A DNA stretch of 64,000 bases from Portulaca oleracea. Its lineage: Eukaryota > Streptophyta > Magnoliopsida > Caryophyllales > Portulacaceae. This document shows, in pieces, positions 32,868-42,900 of the stretch. Under the pieces are notes generated by a model. The model did not search any database, was not told the origin of the DNA, and saw only the letters and a program-made list of their open reading frames with translations. Each line of letters starts with the position of its first letter. Within the stretch, counting starts at the first letter, position 1. The position numbers were made by a program, and so were the translations under genes. Where the stretch lies: the NCBI GenBank assembly GCA_029582165.1, contig CM055890.1, positions 9,737,787 through 9,801,786 of the forward strand. The letters are read 5' to 3'.

Positions 32868-34604
32868 ATGTCAGGATCCCTCGCCAACAACCTTTTTGGG
32901 GAGAGTTCTGGTGACAAGCAATTTGATGCGCTGTACGAGCGGGTACAGGAAGCAATTGCCATTTGCATGGCAGATCAGGAGGACAGAACCAATGAGAAAC
33001 TAGAAAAGAAGTTCAGTGAAAATCAACAAACCATGAATGGCGTGCTGGAAGCCATTAAGCAGATCAACAAAAAGCTCGGCATCGGGCTTGAGGAAGAAGG
33101 AAACTATTATGATACCGAATCTGAGGCCGAGGCAGATGATGGGGTTGGAGAGGGTCACCCTAAATCCAAAAATGGAGGCCCAAAACCTAAGTCATTTGGT
33201 GAGGTCAGGTCCAAACTTGTACTGAATAACTCCAGAACTTCAGAGGATCCCTATGTCAAGAAACTCGAGGAAAAGGTTGATATGCTCAGCAGAAGGATGA
33301 TGAAGGCTGATCCGACCTTCACCGACGCCTGCATGGATTTCGCCATCCCCAAACATTACGTATCGAGAATAAGGGACAAGGTTGAGGTGCCAAACATGAA
33401 ATTTAAACCCTCTGAAAATCCATCGCATCACTTGGAGGAATTCCTGAGGCTGGCTCCCCTCCATAAGGTAGATGAAGGTCTCTACACCACAGTCTTCCCT
33501 TCCACTCTAGAAGGTAAGGCCAAGGTATGGTACCAAAATCTACCCCAGCAAGTTAAGACCAACGCAGATGAGTTATTCAAAGCCTTCATAAGCCATTTCA
33601 GTCGCCTGCAGCAAAAGGAGGTCACTGTGGATGATTTAACTTCCATGAAACAAAAGGAGGATGAGTCGTTCCTCTCTTATTACGAGCGATGGCATTCCAT
33701 GCTATCTGAAATCGACGAGTCTGTCCCCTTTAGAATGCAACTAAGCACTTTCAGGCAAGGTATTCATCCCCGCATCACACGGCATTTTGGCTTCCAATCC
33801 ATCAAAGACTTTGAGACCTTAAAGGACTTGTGTGTTCAAATTGAAGCCGCTAACAATGAGAAAAGCACACAACATTCTGGTTGGAAAGGATCTAGCTCCA
33901 ACAGGAGGGCCACTAGCGCGCCTAGCCCCCCTCAGAAAACTGTTGAGACTAATTCCATCCAACGAAGGCCATTCACTCCGTGGTACGACTCTTACCACCC
34001 GCTGGATATGTCTTATGCCAGGGCGTTGGAAAGGCTGGTGAAAAAGGGTATCATCCAATTGCCCCTGCCGACCCCTGAACCTGATGTTAAGCCTCCGAAG
34101 TGGGATGGGAACAAATACTGCAATTTCCATCGCTCTCGAGGTCACGACACCGAAATATGTTGGTCTTTGAAAAATAAGATCGAAGGGCTAATCCGAGACG
34201 GTGTTATTCCTCCACCAAACCTGTCTCGAAAACCCAACAACAAGGAGAACCCGTTGCCTAATCACACCAATGCCGTCTTTTTGGAGGAGAACAGTTTTGA
34301 TCCGTCCACTCTCATCACCGAAATGGGTCAATTTGTCCTAGTTCTTCTCCTGTTTACGGAGGAACTCATCATCAACGATATTTGGGACAGTGAAAGTCAA
34401 GAAGAGGGCGAAGAGTCCACTGACCATGAAGCCAACAGGCATCCATTGTACGACTCTTCTGACGAAGGAGGGGATGTGGAAGAAGTAACAATTCCCCAGG
34501 CTGCAGCCCTTACTCGGTCCGGCCGCTACTATAACAAGAATGCTAAAGAAAACCAAGGTCGAAGTCACAATCTGGCAACTTTTGTGTGCTTCGCAAGACC
34601 ATAG
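32868..34604 (+). CDS. Ogre-like Gag
   Basis: A 578-codon frame starting MSGSLANNLFGESSG. The N-terminus is acidic and helical. Residues about 180-330 form a retrotransposon gag domain (AKVWYQNLP, FKAFISHFSRLQQKE, SFLSYYERWHSMLSE). Near 415-440 a Cys/His element (KYCNFHRSRGHDTEICWSLK) replaces the classical knuckle, as is usual for Tat elements. Capsid-like function is inferred from the family. The last part continues toward the protease linker but is shifted one frame near 34550, so gag and protease, normally continuous, are separated here. The codon pattern is otherwise clean. Confidence 0.85.
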   Translation: MSGSLANNLFGESSGDKQFDALYERVQEAIAICMADQEDRTNEKLEKKFSENQQTMNGVLEAIKQINKKLGIGLEEEGNYYDTESEAEADDGVGEGHPKSKNGGPKPKSFGEVRSKLVLNNSRTSEDPYVKKLEEKVDMLSRRMMKADPTFTDACMDFAIPKHYVSRIRDKVEVPNMKFKPSENPSHHLEEFLRLAPLHKVDEGLYTTVFPSTLEGKAKVWYQNLPQQVKTNADELFKAFISHFSRLQQKEVTVDDLTSMKQKEDESFLSYYERWHSMLSEIDESVPFRMQLSTFRQGIHPRITRHFGFQSIKDFETLKDLCVQIEAANNEKSTQHSGWKGSSSNRRATSAPSPPQKTVETNSIQRRPFTPWYDSYHPLDMSYARALERLVKKGIIQLPLPTPEPDVKPPKWDGNKYCNFHRSRGHDTEICWSLKNKIEGLIRDGVIPPPNLSRKPNNKENPLPNHTNAVFLEENSFDPSTLITEMGQFVLVLLLFTEELIINDIWDSESQEEGEESTDHEANRHPLYDSSDEGGDVEEVTIPQAAALTRSGRYYNKNAKENQGRSHNLATFVCFARP

Positions 34605-35502
34605 GCAAATACTGCTGGATGCCTTCAATAAGCTCATGGTCTCTACCTCAGCATCACCAGAGGATATCATCTCTCACATTACCTCCGAGAAGCCTACCAT
34701 CACCTTCTGGGATGAAGACTTACCCGAGGAGGGAGGTTCTCACAACAAGGCCCTTTACCTCACCGCCATGTGCTCTACCCAAACCATACCACTTGTTCTT
34801 GTGGACAATGGTTCGGCCGTCAATGTCTGTCCGTGGAGAACCGCACAAAAGTTAGGAGTTCAAAAACAGCATTTGACACAGAATACTGTTCAGCTGCGCG
34901 CATACGATAACTCCCCTCGCAAGTCGCTAGGATCGATTGTGCTTCCCATCACCATGGACTACATAAGTAAGAACGTTGAATTCGTCGTTCTGGATATCCC
35001 GGCTTCTTTCAACATGCTGTTAGGAAGGCCTTGGTTACATGAGTGCAATGTTGTCGCCTCCACCTTACACCAAAAGGTGAAATTAATCATTCAAGGCCAA
35101 GTAGTCACGATTTCGAGTAAACCCCTCAGCGCTGTTTTTGACCCCAAGAAACCCACACTCGAGATTGAACATAGCTCGGCTGACGAGGAGCTACACAACT
35201 TTGAGATGGTAGCGGTTTTGAGCCAGGATGAAGCTCACTTTGACTTCGATCCCTACTCAAACCCTAACATTCATGCTATATTGAGGAAGCAAGGTCATTT
35301 TCCGGGAATGCCACTCGGCCGAAATCCCAAGAACAGGTTGGCGCCAAATTTCAAGGTGTTCAAAAACAAAGGAAGGTTCGGGCTAGGCTACAAACCAACT
35401 AAGGAGGAAGTGAAACTGACGAAGCTAGCCATGGCTAAACAGAAAAGATTGGGCAACCCTCCGACCCTATACCAAAGTCAAACCGTATCCACGCACTCTT
35501 AA
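34540..35502 (+). pseudogene. Ogre-like protease region, separated by frameshifts
   Basis: The retropepsin-like motif LVDNGSAVNVCP carries the catalytic Asp (as DNGSA). IVLPI, FVVLDIPASFNMLLGRPWLHE and a G-patch-like FPGMPLGRN...RFGLGYKPT follow, in Tat order. It starts inside the gag frame but in another register (shift near 34550) and leaves its frame near 35475, where the next frame takes up with LREGDDFPYYGFPEPHY. The enzyme itself is uninterrupted. Confidence 0.8.
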
Positions 35503-35512
35503 TGGACAGTTC

Positions 35513-36240
35513 TTGAGAGAGGGTGATGACTTCCCTTATTACGGCTTCCCAGAACCTCATTACCTAAAGTCTCAGGGTATCCAAGTGGCGGGGTTAGAAA
35601 TTTTCAATGACTGTGCCGTCACCACAACCGCCACATTCATCCCGCCTAGGAGAAGTCGTCCACCTTTGGAATGGACCCACCTCGCTGGAGGTGGCATTTT
35701 TGGAATGCTTTTCGGGCAAGAGGCGCGCAAGGAAGAAATCGTCGATCCGGTCATCGCTGCACTTTCCAACCCAAGCTTTGATCCAAGTCTGTTGATCGGA
35801 GAAGACGGCGGCCATCGCGAGATCACCTGGATCGATGATGAAGAGAACAAATTTACGCTTTCTGTAGGAGAGTCTGTAGGAGAGTCTGTAGGAGAGTCTG
35901 TCCCAAAGGTCATAGAGTCAGGTTCTAGTAGTCCTAAGTTGGTCGGGGTTAACCCAGAGTCTGTTGATGTACCCATTTCTGCATTTAATAAGATGAACAT
36001 TTCTGCCTACTCGAACTGTTGTGCCAACACTGATAATAAATATGCTGAACCTTTAAAAGACCAAAATGAATTAACAGAGGCCATGGATACATTTGAGGAA
36101 AAAATAGCAGTCATCGAAGATACCATAAGCATAAACGTAGGGACGGAGGATAACCCCCGGGAGCTCAAATTGGGTAAGTCCCTCACAGACAAGGAGCAAC
36201 AGGATTTCACAACACTTCTTAAGGAGTTTAATCAAAGCAA
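35513..36240 (+). pseudogene. Ogre-like pro-RT linker, ends at the RT deletion
   Basis: A linker frame rich in acidic and serine residues, with a triple 12-bp repeat (SVGES units at about 35870-35905). It then shows NPRELKLGKSLTDKEQQDFTTLLKEF, the segment that normally precedes RT by a few residues. At about 36235 the sequence jumps directly to AIQEMKPPKTEKEI, which normally follows the RT palm and thumb. The whole RT catalytic core, including the YxDD box, is absent. Confidence 0.8.
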
Positions 36241-36610
36241 TACAAGAGATGAAACCACCTAAGACAGAGAAGGAAATTCGAGGTTTCCTTGGTCGCGTGC
36301 AATACATCAGTCGGTTCATTTCCAAACTCACTATGACTTGTGAGCCACTATTCAAGAAACTCAAGAAAGGAGCGAAAGTGGAATGGGACGATCAGTGTCA
36401 AGCAGCCTTTGACAAAATTAAAGAATACTTGACTTGTTCCCCTGTACTAATGTCGCCGGTACCAGATGAGCCTCTGCTCCTTTACCTCACAGTAACCAAC
36501 TCTGCAATGGGGGCCATGTTGGCTCAATAGGTAAAAGGAAAGGAGAGCGCCATCTATTACCTCAGCAAGAAGTTTGGTGATTGTGAGAGTCGATACACCA
36601 ACATTGAAAA
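36241..36610 (+). pseudogene. RT connection and first RNase H, interrupted
   Basis: MKPPKTEKEIRGFLGRVQYISRFI is the RT-RNase H connection. WDDQCQAAFDKIKEYLTCSPVL and LLLYLTVTNSAMGAMLAQ belong to the first RNase H. A TAG at 36528-36530 stands where the family has a glutamate-type codon, and a one-base loss near 36610 shifts the frame into the next ORF. Confidence 0.8.
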
Positions 36611-38455
36611 ATGGCTCTAGCATTGGTTTGGGCAACGAAGAAGCTTCGACATTATATGTTGTCACACACGGTGCATGTGATCGCTGAGTGCAACCCGATC
36701 AAGTTCATCATGGAACAACCCACAATCAATAATCGCATAGCTCGATGGGTAGTTATGTTATCAGAGTTCAGCCTAAAGTTTGTGCCTCAAAAGTCCATCA
36801 AAGGAAGGGCCGTCTCGGACTTCCTGGCAGACTTTCCTTGTCAGGAACCTCCAAGCACTAACTTGGAGTTCCAAGACGAAGAGGTCTTTCATACGGACGA
36901 GATCACATGGGAAATGTATTTTGATGGTGCTTCTAACCAAATGGGATGTGGCGCAGGGGTACTCTTAATATCACCTGAAGGGGAGCATCATCCCGTTTCT
37001 GTTAAACTTGAATTCGACGCGACCAATAACGCGGCCGAATATGAAGCCTGCATCATCGGATTACAAGTAGCGCTAATTATAGGAGTAAAGCACATCAGAG
37101 TGTTTGGTGACTCTAGTCTTATCATCAACCAAGCCAAGAACGTCTGGAAGGTCAGAAATGAATCTTTGATGGCCTATCAACGACGGTTGTTGGACTTTGC
37201 GACGCAATTTGAGCACATTGAGTTCAAGTACCTACCCAGAGATAATAATGAGTTAGCAGACGCCTTAGCTAAACTCTCCTCCATGATTGCTATGCCAATA
37301 GGAATTTACGAATTTCCTATAACAATAGAGCGGCGCGACCAACCCGCCTCTGTGCACTCCATAGAAGAACCCATTGTAGACTCAAATGCATGGTTCTTCG
37401 ATATTTATACGTACTTGACAAAAGGAGATTATCCCGCTGAGGCTGATTCTAAAGGACAAAGAGCGATCAGAATGATGGCAGCACAATACTGCATCATTCA
37501 TGATCGGCTTTACAAGAAAACCGCTACGGGCATTAACCTACTTTGCGTTGATACCAAGTCAGCGGAAGAATTAATTACCTCCATACATGGAGGAGAGTGC
37601 GGACCACACATGAATGGCAGAATGTTGGCAAAAAAGATTCAAAGGGCAGGCTATTTCTGGTCCACCATGGAGGCCGACTGTCTCAACTTCGTTAGGAAAT
37701 GCGCCAAGTGTCAGGAATATGCCAATTTACGACATCAGCCATCTTCCTATCTCACTACATTGACATCTCCTTGGCCATTCTCAGTCTGGGGAATAGACAT
37801 AATCGGGAAGATACATCCAACAGGCACTGGAGGACATGAATATGTACTGGTAGCCGTTGATTACTTTACCAAATGGGTAGAGGCTGCCTCCTATGCAAAA
37901 CTCACCTCGAAGCATGTGGCAAAGTTCATCCTGAACAATATCATTTGTAGATACGGGGTGCCACATGAGATCATCAGTGATAATGGGAGCCATTTCAGGA
38001 AGGAGGTTGAAGCACTGTTGGTTAAGTATAAGATCAAGCATCACAAGTCCTCGCCCTACAGGCCCCAAACTAATGGAGCGGTGGAGGCGACCAACAAAAC
38101 TCTCGCAAGAATCATTAAGAAAATGGCAGTAACATACAAGGATTGGCTTGATAAGCTTCCTTTCGCCTTATGGGGATATAGAACTTCAATTCGAACAGGA
38201 ACGGGAGCAAGCCCTTTTGCCTTGGTTTACGGAATGGAAGTAGTGCTTCCAGTTGAGCTCGCCATACCATCACTCCGTATACTTGCTGAAAGTCAACTAC
38301 CAGAAGCTGAATGGGCTAGGGCCAGATATGAAGAGCTGACGCTTGTTGACGAGAGAAGGCTCAGGGCCTTACACAATGTGCACTTATATCAGGCTCGTAT
38401 AGCTAGGGCTTTTAACAGGAAGGTTAAGGACCGGGTTCTTCAAGAGGAGATTTAG
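36611..38455 (+). CDS. Second RNase H and integrase of the Ogre-like element
   Basis: 614 codons. Residues 1-75 finish the first RNase H. Residues 100-220 form an archaeal-type RNase H with D104 (FDGASN), E143 (AAEYEA), D167 (GDSSL) and D217 (ELADAL), a module specific to Tat elements. The integrase zinc finger has H326, H333, C364 and C367 (HHCC). The catalytic core has D396, D457 and E492 in D,D(35)E spacing. All catalytic residues are present, so integrase could work if supplied. The frame passes one base out of phase into the C-terminal segment at 38455. Confidence 0.88.
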   Translation: MALALVWATKKLRHYMLSHTVHVIAECNPIKFIMEQPTINNRIARWVVMLSEFSLKFVPQKSIKGRAVSDFLADFPCQEPPSTNLEFQDEEVFHTDEITWEMYFDGASNQMGCGAGVLLISPEGEHHPVSVKLEFDATNNAAEYEACIIGLQVALIIGVKHIRVFGDSSLIINQAKNVWKVRNESLMAYQRRLLDFATQFEHIEFKYLPRDNNELADALAKLSSMIAMPIGIYEFPITIERRDQPASVHSIEEPIVDSNAWFFDIYTYLTKGDYPAEADSKGQRAIRMMAAQYCIIHDRLYKKTATGINLLCVDTKSAEELITSIHGGECGPHMNGRMLAKKIQRAGYFWSTMEADCLNFVRKCAKCQEYANLRHQPSSYLTTLTSPWPFSVWGIDIIGKIHPTGTGGHEYVLVAVDYFTKWVEAASYAKLTSKHVAKFILNNIICRYGVPHEIISDNGSHFRKEVEALLVKYKIKHHKSSPYRPQTNGAVEATNKTLARIIKKMAVTYKDWLDKLPFALWGYRTSIRTGTGASPFALVYGMEVVLPVELAIPSLRILAESQLPEAEWARARYEELTLVDERRLRALHNVHLYQARIARAFNRKVKDRVLQEEI

Positions 38456-38832
38456 TGCTTAAGGAGATGAGGGCACCCATTCAAGATCCAAGGGGTAAAT
38501 TTGCGCCAAATTGGAAAGGGCCTTATGTCATTAAACAAATCACGGGGAGCGGCCGTTTAGTCACTCTGAGAAGAATTAATACAGTCCACCAACCTGGACC
38601 AGTTAAAGAAGTTTTACGCATAACGAGGTCGACCGAATCAGCCAAGCAACTAGAAGGGGAATTTCTAGACACTTGGCCGTACTTAGGCAGGTTCGGGCTT
38701 CACGATGGGTCACAAGGAACCCAGACGGGTTTTGGGCCCCAGATGGGAGAAAGTTGCGCCTCAAACAGGCTCGAATCGCGTACTGAATTTCAGTTTTATA
38801 AACTGTGCAAAGGGAAGACCTCGTTGTATTAA
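38455..38832 (+). pseudogene. Integrase C-terminal segment, frame-shifted
   Basis: VLKEMRAPIQDPRGKFAPNWKGPYVIKQ is the GKFxPxWxGPY C-terminal domain that normally continues the integrase. It is out of frame with the preceding ORF by one base at about 38453. One palindrome copy (38718-38731) lies in the tail of this frame, the only copy overlapping sense coding DNA. The frame ends before an A-rich stretch at 38945-39015. Confidence 0.75.
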
Positions 38833-39035
38833 TGACTGTTATTATTATTTATAAAGGAGAAATTCGTTACAATACTTGGTCTTTCGAATAATGCTGCAAT
38901 TACTCTAATTGTAACTAATAAGGGTTCAGCTAAAATATTATCAAAACAAAAAAAAAAGAAAAAGAAAAAAAAGGCAAAAAAAAAAAAGCAAAAAAAAAAA
39001 AGGAAAAAAATAAAAGTATAAATTGGCACACAGCT

Positions 39036-40519
39036 TCAGGCCTGTTTCATCTTCTTCTTATCAGCAGACTTTGGTCCAACCCCGGTCTCTTTGGTGTCAC
39101 TAGTCCCTCCCTCAGTGTCCTTAGGACGGTACCTCTTCTTCCCATTCTCCTGAGAGGCTTTTCCTTTTTCAACAGATGTATCAGTGCTTTTCAGTATAAC
39201 CCCGGGCAGTAACGGGCCAAGCCTGTCCTTCACGTCGGTTTTGGGGCCCAACCGATCTTTCACAGTGATCTTGGGACCCAAACGCTGCAATACATCAGCC
39301 TTAGGGCCCAGCCTATCTGTCACAGCAGTTTTCCTCCGTATAGTTTCCTCGGACCTCCTTGTTACCACCACGGCCGTCAGCCAGTCTTGATAGCCAGGAA
39401 CAGTCATTTCAGACACATGCGCTTTCGAGGGTGCACGAACAGTGGGCCGTTTCTCCCAATATTTCAGCCAAGATTCTACAACACTCTTCTTGAGATGGAG
39501 TAACTTCGGGGCATCATGAGTTTTGTCGGGAATGCGTTGCCTCAGCCCCATTTGTCTCATACCCCGCTCTGGGAAGTAGAATGTCAAGTGTGTCAAGCTT
39601 GCAATGCATACGTAGGGGTTTCTTTGATCACAAGTGATATACTCTGGAATGTGCCAATTTTCAACCCACCACTGTACCGTGATCTCTTCAGGTTTCTTTA
39701 GCAGTTTGACCCATTCGGTTACTGATCGACGCCCGGGATACTTCCTCTTACCGGCAGAAATTCGCCAATCTTTGTGCAGATTCGCCTTTTCGACCAGGCT
39801 TAGGTGCTCAATTACCCAAACTGTACGCAAAATAAGGTAATAAGTTAGTCAACCTGCACGGGTTTATGTCGTCGCAAAAAAAAAAAAAGCGCACGGCTTA
39901 CCTGCAGAATCAGGGGGCTACCTCGGTAATCATGCTCTGGGTCAGAGTCGTCAAGACACATCAACGTCTCTCCCAGAATCACCGGTACAGGATTGTAACC
40001 ACGAGCCATATCCTCTACTACGTAGATCAAATTCGCAGGACCCGTCCTTCTGCCACCATGGTAGAAACAGAATTCTCCCAGCAGACATAATACCAGGGCC
40101 CTCACACGTATCACGGGCCCGTACTCTAAGGTCTCAGGGGCTTGGAAGTATTCCACTATGGTTTGGAAGTGCACCTTATCCCTTATTATCGCGCTCCCGA
40201 TTACCCTAGAGGGGAGGCATAACAGCTCTTTATAGTCTTTCCTTGCATCAGTAGTCAATGGAGGAACTACTGATGGGGCATAATGCTTCGTCCCAAGAAT
40301 AGAAGACCATTCTTCAGGCAAAGGAACCAATTCCCGCATGTTGAATCTAAACACATGGAATTCCTTATCCCAGAAGGTTTTAGCAGCACGCAGGAAATCC
40401 CAATCTATCTTCACCTGCCTCAAGCTAAGCAGAGATGTCAGCTTGTACCTCCCCAATTCTCTCTTTTCTTCTTTGGACATGGTACTCATCCAAGTAGCTA
40501 ACTTCTTTTCGAACGCCAT
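39036..40519 (-). pseudogene. Antisense DUF7745-like protein, two exons
   Basis: The antisense gene starts at the ATG at 40519 (MAFEKKLATWMSTMSKEEKR). Exon 1 runs to 39902 with a GTAAGC donor. The intron is about 80 bp and has a TACAG acceptor, and exon 2 is 39820-39036. Exon 1 has WDKEFHVFRFNMRELVPLPE and NPVPVILGETLMCL. Exon 2 has WWVENWHIPEYITC and a lysine-rich tail with four DRLGPK-type repeats. The layout resembles the plant DUF7745 family, related to transposon-borne mobile domains; function unknown. With these splice sites the phase is off by one, so either a base was lost or another donor (CGAG/GTAGCC) is used. The name rests on memory of the family pattern. Confidence 0.55.
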
Positions 40520-40750
40520 CAAAAGGACGATTTTAGCGAAATCCAGACAGTTTTTTTTTTGCTGAAATTGTGGTACGGGGTTACTGGTGAATTTGTGATG
40601 GCAGCGAACCCAGACGGGTTTCTGTGGAAAAGCTGAGACGAATTTGAGTTTGTGATGGCAGCGAACCGAGACGGGTTTCTGATGATAATAAGCTTCTGGT
40701 AGAAGCTCAGGAGATTTGCGTTGGTATGTGTTGAAGGCGTTGGGAAAACG

Positions 40751-40760
40751 TGTATTTATA
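40751..40760 (-). promoter_or_regulatory. TATA box of the antisense DUF7745-like gene
   Basis: The minus strand reads TATAAATACA about 235 bases before the ATG. A palindrome copy (40767-40780) ends only six bases upstream, two more lie at 40850 and 40930, and two lie in the leader at 40607 and 40664. Confidence 0.6.
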
Positions 40761-40820
40761 GCAGCTAACCTAGACGGGTTTGCTTGTCCAAGCCCAAAAC
40801 AAAACGTCGGTTGTCCAAGA

Positions 40821-40980
40821 CGTCGGTTGCCCAAGCCCAAGTAGCAACAAACCCAGACGGGTTTCTGGGCCTCCATTGCCCTGTTTCTCGACCCAGTCTT
40901 CGTCGGTTGCCCAAGCCCAAGTAGCAACAAACCCAGACGGGTTTCTGGGCCTCCATTGCCCTGTTTCTCGACCCAGTCTT
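40821..40980. repeat. Perfect 80-bp tandem duplication in the antisense promoter
   Basis: 40821-40900 and 40901-40980 are identical by eye. Each unit carries one AACCCAGACGGGTT and GCCCAAGCCCAA/TGGGCC boxes. Confidence 0.85.
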
Positions 40981-41446
40981 CGTGGGTGGGACTGCAATTG
41001 GGCTTGAGCGTCAGACAGGTTTGGCTAGTTTTTGGATTTGATCGAGAAGCCTCCTCAGCTCTATTTTGGGTCATAATGTGGGTCCACAAGATGATTATAT
41101 GTCTTCGCCGGCCCCGAAACTGTAGTTCGAACTTACTTGTAGCGTTTAATTCTCGTTTTTTTTTATTTTTTTTCGTTTGGGGAAGTGGGAGTAATCCCAC
41201 CATGTAGATTGCATATCGCATTGCATTATTGTGCATAAGGGTGCATGAAAATAAAAGAAGTGCATTACATCGTTACTGCATAAGTGTCACATCAGTAGTT
41301 CGCATTAGTAAAAAAAAAAAAAAAAAGAAGGCAAAAAAAGATTCAAAGCAAATATCATTGCATTGCATCGTCCTAAGTGTATAATAAAAGTCATACATAG
41401 CATTACGTAAATTCATTGCATAAAAGACCCTGCATGTGCATCTTTC
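40981..41446. other. Non-coding spacer between antisense modules
   Basis: Includes two A-rich tracts (41150-41180 on the minus strand, 41310-41345) and TGCATTACATCGTTACTGCAT-like A/T sequence. It is probably the 3' end of the PMD transcript and the far upstream part of the DUF7745-like promoter. Confidence 0.4.
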
Positions 41447-42900
41447 TCAATCCCCATCAGGCCAGACCTCCGTATCGCCGCCGCCGCTAGCGCTATCAGC
41501 CCCATGGGCTCCGCTTCCACCAGCCCCAAAGTAAGTGTCCCATTGATAGTAGGAGGAATCTACCACCTCTGTATCACCACCGAGCTGCAAGTGCAACGGC
41601 AGTCTTACCGCATTATGCCAAGAGTGTTCCGGAACCTGCCACTCTTGATTACCTCCAGGCCACCCCTGTGGAGCAGGCCAAGAAGTTCTTACTACAGGCT
41701 CTGGGACAGGCCATCCCAACCATTCCTGAGTTTGTGTTCCCCATCCAGACGTTCGAGGCTGCTCCAAACCCCCTTGCGAAGGAGTAACGGGAACAACGGG
41801 TTGAGACGCGGCGATGAGGCGTCATCTGCGAGGGCACGGTTATACCCCACAGATGCACTCGAATCACTGCGAAGCACCACAGTAGGATCGACCGCCGCAA
41901 AGGAAGTGCCATAACCCAAATCCACAGTCGGTGTAGGAGACGCAGGAACATACCCGGGCATTCCATAAGGGTACCGAGAGAGAAAGATTGCCATAACCCA
42001 AATCCACAGTCGGTGCAGGAGACGCAGGAACATACCCGGGCATTCCATAAGGGTACTGAGGCGAAGGATGAGAGGGTTGGCGCCTGGACCCCGAATGATG
42101 AGATTCTGAAGGAGTACCTAAATGCAGTGAAATGCCTTCTTGCTCGCCGCACACAGCCCCACCAACAGCGCTAGACTCGGAGCACGTCTCCACCACGAAG
42201 CTGGGGGTGCCACGCCGAGAGCCGCGGCTCCGGCGAGAATTCCCATGATCATGAGACCTCACCTGATGCCCGTGCTCACCTAAAGACATGGAGGATATGT
42301 TGTTCTCCACAGACCGCTGAAAGTCGTGGCCAAAATCCGTGTCTCCATAGTGGGAATTGGTTGAATGGCTATCTTCAAGTAAGATTCCTTTCCCACGGTC
42401 ATCGTGAGCCGTGCTCCGCCTACTCCTCTCCCCGTGCCTTCGGAGAGTAGCCTCACCCCCATAAGACCGCCTCGCGTCGGCCATAAAGGAAGAATGTCGA
42501 GGAGGGTCAATCCGCTCCGATCGGCCACGAGGCACGTGCGCATCTGAACGGCGAGGAGGATCCACAGGACGAGACTGTGCATCATCATCCACGTCTGCGT
42601 CCCCAACCACAGAACCTGCAAGGTCTTTCTCGCGAGCCCATTTAAGTGTGAAGTAATTTTTGAGAAAGCCTTTCGCTTGTTTCCATCGCCACTACACAGA
42701 ATGAGGAAATTGGTCAAAGTTTGAGCAAATTACAACTAAGCAAGGAAAAAAGGGGAATCACCTACCGGCTTTCCTAGGATCTTCTCTAACTCTGGTTTGA
42801 CGTCCTCACTAGTCGCCCTTGGGTAGCCGCAAACTGTGTCCCCAGAGTTACTCTGACTCTTCTCGTCATCCTTGCAATAGGGGCCCAACTGCAAGCAAGC
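41447..42900 (-). pseudogene. C-terminal low-complexity exons of the antisense PMD gene
   Basis: Antisense frames rich in Arg, Ser, His, Pro and Gly (RRSRGSRRGTPSFVVET; YPYGMPGYVPASP repeats). This is the disordered tail often seen in mobile-domain proteins. An exon at about 42762-42895 has an acceptor on its right and a GTAGGT donor on its left. Frames change at least twice, and a direct duplication of about 90 bp (near 41908-41996 and 41996-42058) repeats the PYGMPGYVPASP unit. The exact exon structure cannot be settled by eye. Confidence 0.5.
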
